From a virus: DNA of 33,047 nucleotides. Position numbers and translations under genes: made by a program. A model generated the notes under the pieces. It did no database searches and had not been told where the DNA came from. It worked only from the letters and a program-made list of their open reading frames with translations. Location of the stretch: the IMG/VR virus record IMGVR_UViG_3300050130_000178, positions 1-33,047 of that record; one strand, written 5' to 3'. Numbering within the stretch: position 1 is the first letter of the stretch; each line of letters opens with the position of its first letter. Shown here one piece after another: positions 29,147 to 33,047 of the stretch.

Positions 29147-29289
29147 GGGTCCTCCTCAACGATGCGGACGACACCCTGCGAGTAAAGCATCAAGCCGACG
29201 GCGCGCGGCACGGTCAATATTTGGTGCGGCATGACCAGGCCGGTCACGTGCAGGCTTGAGAATCTGCGTAAGGCTTCGACTTTCATCAT
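28837..29289 (-). CDS. small post-capsid protein, 3' end running into the cassette
   Basis: 150 residues as read, but only the first 50 or so look like a natural protein: MKVEALRRFSSLHVTGLVMP, HQILTVPRAVGLMLYSQGVV and RIVEEDP, resembling the short proteins with a GxxVxVP...A..L...G pattern found after capsid genes. From residue 48 the frame overlaps the first cassette gene and turns Ser/Pro/Thr-rich (SSSPADPPPG onward), the look of a shadow frame. The original gene probably ended near here and lost its stop when the cassette joined. Start ATG 29289 or 29286; ribosome site weak. Confidence 0.55.
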   Translation of the reverse strand: MMKVEALRRFSSLHVTGLVMPHQILTVPRAVGLMLYSQGVVRIVEEDPCDSETSEKPASSSPADPPPGSATRPFSLDGRSSPSTTGSTSTTRPAGSTRQTGGGGTPITNTSFSTARERSSGVRTPRPAKNIGSITSKVSAGQVSAPKPEK

Positions 29290-29313
29290 CGTTTTTCTAC
29301 GAAATCGAACTGC

Positions 29314-29343
29314 GAGGGCGGGAGCACCATTGCTCCCGCCCTC
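29314..29343 (-). terminator. strong hairpin after the capsid gene
   Basis: A perfect 13-bp stem (GAGGGCGGGAGCA and its complement) with a 4-nt CCAT loop, 47 bases after the capsid stop. There is no T run on the minus strand, so it is either a weak or factor-assisted terminator or an RNA-stabilising 3' hairpin that sets high capsid over low downstream expression. A smaller palindrome, CGGACTCTAGTCCG, spans the capsid stop codon itself at 29384-29397. Confidence 0.55.
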
Positions 29344-29389
29344 TACTGTCTAACGGACAGACGTCACGTTTGAATGCGTGGGCCGGACT

Positions 29390-30652
29390 CTAGTCCGTGA
29401 ATACCCCCTTGATCAAGGCTTGCGGACGATAGACCGTGAGAGCCAAGCGCTCCTCGGTCAGGATCGTGACCATGTTGCGGCGGAAGTTGTCGCTGTCCTC
29501 ACGCGACAGCTCGATGGCGGCCTGCATGCGATCCCAGATCTGAGCGGCAAGCGTGCCGTTCGCGGTCAGGAATTGCCCCTTTACCTGAGAGTTGGTGACG
29601 ATGACCGGCAGGCCCCAGATCCGCGGCACGCCGTCAGACAGCGGGTTGCCGATGATGTAGCGGCCGAGGGTGTCCTTCAGCAGCTCGATCGACTCCCAGT
29701 CAATCGGATTCAGCACCACGAACTCCGGGAAGTACTCCGAGAGGTACAGCTGCGTCATCGACATGCGAAGCGTGTCGATTTTGGTCGATCCGCCGCCCTG
29801 ACGGGATGCATCGTAGCCGGTGGCCTGCGCCATGAGTCCGACCAGACCGCCGTCCGAGCCGTCGCCATTCAGAAGCTCCCGCTCCTCCTCGAGTGCAAGC
29901 GCATACGACAGACGGCCGTCGATGTAGCTCTGCAACATCGGCGCATCCTCGAGCACCTGGCGCGACGCCAGAATGAAGTGCGCGATGGTCACGACCGGCG
30001 CGGTCGCAAACTGGAAGGTGATGTTGGACTCGTTCTTGAGGATATTTTCACCCGCCGCCGTCGGCGAGCCGCCTGCCTGCGGTCCTGCAAGGTCCGTGTA
30101 CACGAGCTCCTGCGGGAAGAAAATGATGTTGGAGATCGTCTGACCGACCCGGAGCATGTTCCGGATCCGCAGCTTGCGCATTGCCGGGAACACGATCTCC
30201 GGAACGCGCTCGGGCGCGACCAAAGGCTGCGTGGTGCCGGAAGCGTTGACGATCTGCTTCACCTCCATGCGGCCGCGTTTCGCGCCGCCGGTGGCCATCG
30301 CCTTGTACTCGGCGCACTCGGTGAAGAGCTGCCCGAGCGACTTCTGGTCGTTCTGCTGCTCAGTCAGTCGATTGCCCTTGGCCTCGATTTTGTCGAGCCG
30401 CGTGCCGACGGTGTTCAGGCTCTCGGTGAGCGCGACCATCGCGGCCTTCGTCTCCGCGGATGCCGTGCCGCTCGCTGCGATCTCGGCGTTGGCCTTGACG
30501 ATGAAAGACTGAAGCTCGCGATGCTGCTTCAGGAACTCGCTTTTAAGGTCCTCCAGATTTTTGATTTCGGGCGACGTGCGCCCATTGTCCGTGCCTTCTT
30601 TGATCTCAAAAGGGCGCGGACGCCGTAGCATGGCGTTTCGCTGCAAATGCAT
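29390..30652 (-). CDS. major capsid protein, HK97 fold
   Basis: 420 residues. Residues about 28-110 are a charged coiled coil (NLEDLKSEFLKQHRELQSFI and on), the delta/scaffold part removed by the protease; the mature shell follows with RGRMEVKQIVNASGTTQPLV, FILASRQVLEDAPMLQSYID (E-loop/spine region), VLNPIDWESIELLKD, GLPVIVTN and the ending ALTVYRPQALIKG, all hallmarks of the Phage_capsid (HK97) family. Weak ribosome site; ATG 30652 lies five bases after the protease stop, and ATG 30631 is an alternative start. Confidence 0.95.
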   Translation of the reverse strand: MHLQRNAMLRRPRPFEIKEGTDNGRTSPEIKNLEDLKSEFLKQHRELQSFIVKANAEIAASGTASAETKAAMVALTESLNTVGTRLDKIEAKGNRLTEQQNDQKSLGQLFTECAEYKAMATGGAKRGRMEVKQIVNASGTTQPLVAPERVPEIVFPAMRKLRIRNMLRVGQTISNIIFFPQELVYTDLAGPQAGGSPTAAGENILKNESNITFQFATAPVVTIAHFILASRQVLEDAPMLQSYIDGRLSYALALEEERELLNGDGSDGGLVGLMAQATGYDASRQGGGSTKIDTLRMSMTQLYLSEYFPEFVVLNPIDWESIELLKDTLGRYIIGNPLSDGVPRIWGLPVIVTNSQVKGQFLTANGTLAAQIWDRMQAAIELSREDSDNFRRNMVTILTEERLALTVYRPQALIKGVFTD

Positions 30653-30657
30653 TGTGG

Positions 30658-31389
30658 TTACACCGTAAAAAGTGATTTCGGGATCGAGATTTCCCGCAGA
30701 GCCGTCAAAAGCCCCGCGCCGTCATCGTCATCCCCATCACCACTGCCAGCCTCGCGCCGTAGCGTGCGGGTGAAGCGCGACACAAAGTCCCTTGCGTCGC
30801 CCTTCGAGAGTCCGGCCTCGCGCAGGACCCTCTCAAAATCGGATGGTTTCTCGCACTGATCGATCAGCGACTTGACGCTCGCAAGATCAATGCGCGCGGA
30901 CTCGTCAGCGGGCATGGCCACCGGCGAGACCTCGTAAAGGTCAAATTCTTTGATGGCGCGGCCGCCGTTCGGGATCGGGTCCGAATCGACGGTGTAGCCG
31001 CCGATCGACAGGCCCGAGAGCGCGCCGTGTTTAAGCGACGCGGCCAGGTCCCCAGCTTTGGAGTGACCCGGCGTAAGCTCCCCATGCACCGCGAGCCCCG
31101 TGTCGTCCTCATGAGCCGACAGGTACTTGCCGACCACGGACCGCCGATCGTGGCTCGACAGCATGATCGGCATGCGATCGGACAGCGCGCGCTTAAAAGC
31201 GCCCTTCACTATGGTGTCGCCGTAGGAGTCGACGCCGCCCCACTTCGATGCATAGCCCTTGAACTGCACCGGCGCAGAAGCGCTCGTCTGGACGAACTTC
31301 AACTCGCAACGGTCCAGCGGCAGGTCGCGCGCTTCGATGGCGCGCGAGCCCGCCGACTTAAACTCGAACGGTAGGTACAGGCCTCGCAC
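30658..31389 (-). CDS. prohead protease, HK97 family
   Basis: 243 residues. Catalytic His in IMLSSHDRRSVVGK (H80) and Ser in GALSGLSIGGY (S128), with DLYEVSPVAMPA (E153 nearby) as third block, are those of the U35 prohead proteases. It trims scaffold domains from the capsid protein. The only available start is GTG 31389, since a stop lies four codons upstream; no ribosome site is visible, but TATAAA ends nine bases before the GTG, so a leaderless or reinitiated message is possible. The acidic C-terminal DGDDDDG may be a self-cleaved tail. Confidence 0.9.
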   Translation of the reverse strand: MRGLYLPFEFKSAGSRAIEARDLPLDRCELKFVQTSASAPVQFKGYASKWGGVDSYGDTIVKGAFKRALSDRMPIMLSSHDRRSVVGKYLSAHEDDTGLAVHGELTPGHSKAGDLAASLKHGALSGLSIGGYTVDSDPIPNGGRAIKEFDLYEVSPVAMPADESARIDLASVKSLIDQCEKPSDFERVLREAGLSKGDARDFVSRFTRTLRREAGSGDGDDDDGAGLLTALREISIPKSLFTV

Positions 31390-31597
31390 GCGCGAACTTT
31401 ATACGCGCCGCGCGCAAAACGCTATGGCCGAAGGTCGAACGGCAGCCCGCGCAGGTAGTCCGCGAGCCGACATCGCCACTGGCACTGCCGGATCCCCTGG
31501 TCCTCGCGCCAACATCCGAACTGCGCTACGCCCGCACCACAACATTGCAGGACACTGCCGCCGTTCTGTTCCTGCCGCTGCTGGCGGCGCTTCGCGT
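31390..31597 (-). other. gene-poor gap upstream of the prohead protease
   Basis: 208 bases without a confident gene. One minus-strand frame is open from inside the upstream gene to a stop at 31422 and ends in a Cys/Trp-rich peptide (CWREDQGIRQCQWRCRLADY), but it has no ATG or ribosome site. A TATAAAG at 31402-31396 is the only promoter-like element; no good -35 box pairs with it. The portal gene normally found here is absent. Confidence 0.4.
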
Positions 31598-32296
31598 TTA
31601 AGGCGCGGCTGCGGAGAGTGCCGCCGGAGCGGCCGGCGGGAATTTCGTCGCCCCGGGCTCCGTGAGGCAAGCCTGATTCGATGGCGCGCTCTCCCCCTGG
31701 GCGGTGACCGCCGTCACCGTGAAGCACGAGTTCCCCGCCGGCACGCCCGTCACGGTCGACGTCGCCGCTGTGAGGCCCGCGAGGACTTTCGCCGGCGTGA
31801 TCCCGGCCAAGCCCTCGTAAATGTTGAAGCTCAGCGGCGGAACAATTGCCGCTTTGCTCGTATCGAGCGTCGGTGCCGTCCATTTCAGCGCGACGGAGTA
31901 AGTCGCCGGCGGCGTAGGTGGCGTGATCGCAGGCAGAGCCGAGAATGCGGTCCAGGCGGCCGCCGACGCTGATCCGGTCGCTGTCGTCGTGCACGCCGAG
32001 AACGCCGGCGACAGGTACGCGCCCTTCGGGCAGCTCCACACCTGGGACGTCGGCACCGCGCTCGTGTAGAGCGCCCAGGCGTTCCCGATGTCGATCACCG
32101 CGGCCGCCGAGGTCGGGGCTTGGTAGATCGCACCCGCGCAGTTCGGCCAGGTGGCGCCCGCGGCGCTCATGGGCTTTGCGGCGGTGGCGGATGGACATAT
32201 ATACGGCACCGGAGATGTAAGTGGCGCCGCTGAGCGCGCAGCGAACGCCAGCATGAGGGCGATGGCACCTGCGAAAACGAATGGTAAGCGACGCAT
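31598..32296 (-). CDS. secreted protein with Fn3-like domain
   Basis: 232 residues. MRRLPFVFAGAIALMLAFAA RSAA is a classical Sec signal peptide with cleavage after about residue 24. The mature part has several Cys and Trp (PNCAGAIYQAP; VWSCPKGAYLSPAFSACTTT) and a C-terminal fibronectin III-like unit: YSVALKWTAP, FNIYEG and FTVTAVTAQGESAPSNQA. Ala/Pro/Thr-rich end. Excellent ribosome site AAGGAG before ATG 32296. A signal peptide in a phage structural operon is unusual; it may be an exported accessory or surface-binding protein. Confidence 0.75.
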   Translation of the reverse strand: MRRLPFVFAGAIALMLAFAARSAAPLTSPVPYICPSATAAKPMSAAGATWPNCAGAIYQAPTSAAAVIDIGNAWALYTSAVPTSQVWSCPKGAYLSPAFSACTTTATGSASAAAWTAFSALPAITPPTPPATYSVALKWTAPTLDTSKAAIVPPLSFNIYEGLAGITPAKVLAGLTAATSTVTGVPAGNSCFTVTAVTAQGESAPSNQACLTEPGATKFPPAAPAALSAAAP

Positions 32297-32307
32297 GGCG
32301 GTCTCCT

Positions 32308-33047
32308 TCAGTCGGCCAGAAGCTCGATGATCTCACTTTCCGCCTGCCGCCAGTCAACGCTCGCCGCTCCCTCGCACGCATCCGGCGCCTCGAGCGCGTC
32401 GCCGCCGGCGCCCAGCACGAGCGCACAAGCGCCGGTAGCGATGTCCGCGTCCTCGAGCAAAGCGAGCGCGGCATTGACGCTGACGCCCAGGCGCCCCGAG
32501 AGCTCGTCCTCACCCGACTCCTGTGCGAGAAGCTCGCCCAGAAGCCCCGGTAGCAGCGAACCGCGGACGCCATCCGCGCCCTCGGTTGCGACCAGCCGAC
32601 CGCCGATGACCGCCGGATACCGCCCCTCCGTGTAGCCGCGAGGCGGCTTCGGATACGCCTGCCCCTGGCGCGGCGAGGTGCCCGCGCCGCCGATTTTCTG
32701 CTCCGTGACCGGCGGTGGGACGGTGCCGTAGGCGGCAAAGGTGATCGCCGCGGTGCCGGCCAGGGCGCCACGAGCGGTGAGAAGCCCGGATCCACCGATG
32801 GTGATGGCGGCCGTGCCGGCCAGCGCGCCCGGCTGGCTAGCGGTCGCCGACGCACCAAAGGTGATGTCCGCCTCGCCGGCAAGCGCACCACGCGCCGTGA
32901 GCAAGCCAGACTGGCCGAACGTGACAGCCGCGGTGCCCGCAAGCGCACCGCGAGCGGCGAGCAAGCCCGTCTGACCAAAGGTGATCGCAGCGGACCCAGC
33001 GAGGGCGCCGCGAGCGGCCAGGAGCCCCGACTGGCCGAATGTGATCG
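32308..33047 (-). CDS. repeat protein, partial at window edge
   Basis: At least 246 residues; the frame stays open to the right edge, so the N-terminus is missing. The visible N-terminal 100 residues are 20-residue repeats of the form GLLxARGALAGxAAITFGQS. A Pro-rich linker (YGTVPPPVTEQK; PKPPRGYTEGRYP) and an acidic C-terminal helical part (GLLGELLAQESGEDELSGRL; WRQAESEIIELLAD) follow. Repeats with alternating GALAG and ITF strands occur in phage fibre and surface proteins, where they should stack as beta structure. Possibly a fibre, spike or head decoration protein. Confidence 0.7.
   Translation of the reverse strand, partial: ITFGQSGLLAARGALAGSAAITFGQTGLLAARGALAGTAAVTFGQSGLLTARGALAGEADITFGASATASQPGALAGTAAITIGGSGLLTARGALAGTAAITFAAYGTVPPPVTEQKIGGAGTSPRQGQAYPKPPRGYTEGRYPAVIGGRLVATEGADGVRGSLLPGLLGELLAQESGEDELSGRLGVSVNAALALLEDADIATGACALVLGAGGDALEAPDACEGAASVDWRQAESEIIELLAD
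32737..33047 (-). repeat. 60-bp tandem coding repeats
   Basis: About five units of 60 bp in frame, each encoding ITFxxxGLLxARGALAGxAA with small changes; one unit is strongly diverged (ATASQPGALAG). The array continues beyond the right edge. Unit length is an exact multiple of three, so copy number can change without breaking the frame. Confidence 0.8.

Noticed and set aside
22327-29289. Transposon carrying the glycan cassette
   Set aside because: No transposase, terminal inverted repeats or target duplication could be seen at either border; recombination between phages or illegitimate joining fits better.
31422-32978. 518-codon minus-strand frame spanning two genes
   Set aside because: Arg/Ser-rich shadow of the secreted and repeat proteins; only its last 40 codons look mildly protein-like, without a start.
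32737-33047. CRISPR or non-coding minisatellite
   Set aside because: The 60-bp units are in frame, without spacers, and encode a conserved 20-residue motif.
1-33047. tRNA, rRNA and host flanking genes
   Set aside because: None recognised by eye on either strand; short tRNAs could be missed without a covariance search.

Overview
The window is a contiguous piece of a GC-rich, tailed double-stranded DNA bacteriophage (or prophage) with a long non-contractile tail (siphovirus type). It carries an HK97-fold prohead protease and major capsid protein, a standard set of head-tail connector and tail genes, a tape measure, and a tail-tip block in the order DUF2460, DUF2163 (BR0599), NlpC/P60, very large tail-tip protein. 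That last order is also known from the Rhodobacter gene transfer agent and many proteobacterial siphophages. A zinc peptidase lysin, a lipoprotein in the lysis region, classical DnaA boxes and a Lar-like protein all point to a Gram-negative, probably proteobacterial host; the genus cannot be read from the sequence. No host gene, rRNA or tRNA is seen, so free phage and prophage cannot be told apart. A complete tyrosine integrase argues for a temperate phage.

Almost every gene is on the minus strand, so transcription runs right to left. Right end (about 31.6-33.0 kb): a partial protein of 20-residue repeats that runs off the window, then a secreted Fn3-like protein. Next come the head genes (29.4-31.4 kb). 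Terminase and portal are absent and must lie outside; the HNH endonuclease at the far left end is the kind of gene usually found next to terminase.

Between the capsid gene and the head-tail connector sits the most unusual part of the window: about 6.8 kb (22.3-29.1 kb) with nine tightly packed genes for glycan synthesis. These are a sialyltransferase/DUF115-like enzyme, three tandem paralogous capsule-type glycosyltransferases, a SAM methyltransferase, a FAD oxidoreductase, a short SDR enzyme, and two GT-A glycosyltransferases. At both borders the reading frames of phage structural-region genes and cassette genes run into each other, as expected if the block was inserted. A further GT-A glycosyltransferase lies alone in the left arm (1.3-2.4 kb). 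I infer virion glycosylation or host-surface modification.

The connector and tail genes follow (9.8-22.4 kb), including a tail assembly chaperone pair joined by a probable -1 ribosomal frameshift on a run of nine A. Then comes a lysis region (7.6-9.4 kb) with an M15 peptidase, a membrane protein and a lipoprotein. The only plus-strand gene of the window, a one-TM protein, lies between the tail and lysis genes. A hairpin with a short T run closes this unit.

From 7.43 to 4.19 kb twelve genes overlap end to start. They include the integrase, a Lar-like protein and several single-TM microproteins of 26-52 residues. The leftmost part (0-4.1 kb) has small zinc-ribbon and conserved phage proteins, an HTH protein, a DUF1064 nuclease-like protein, and a gap with five DnaA boxes at 11-12 bp spacing, a candidate replication origin.
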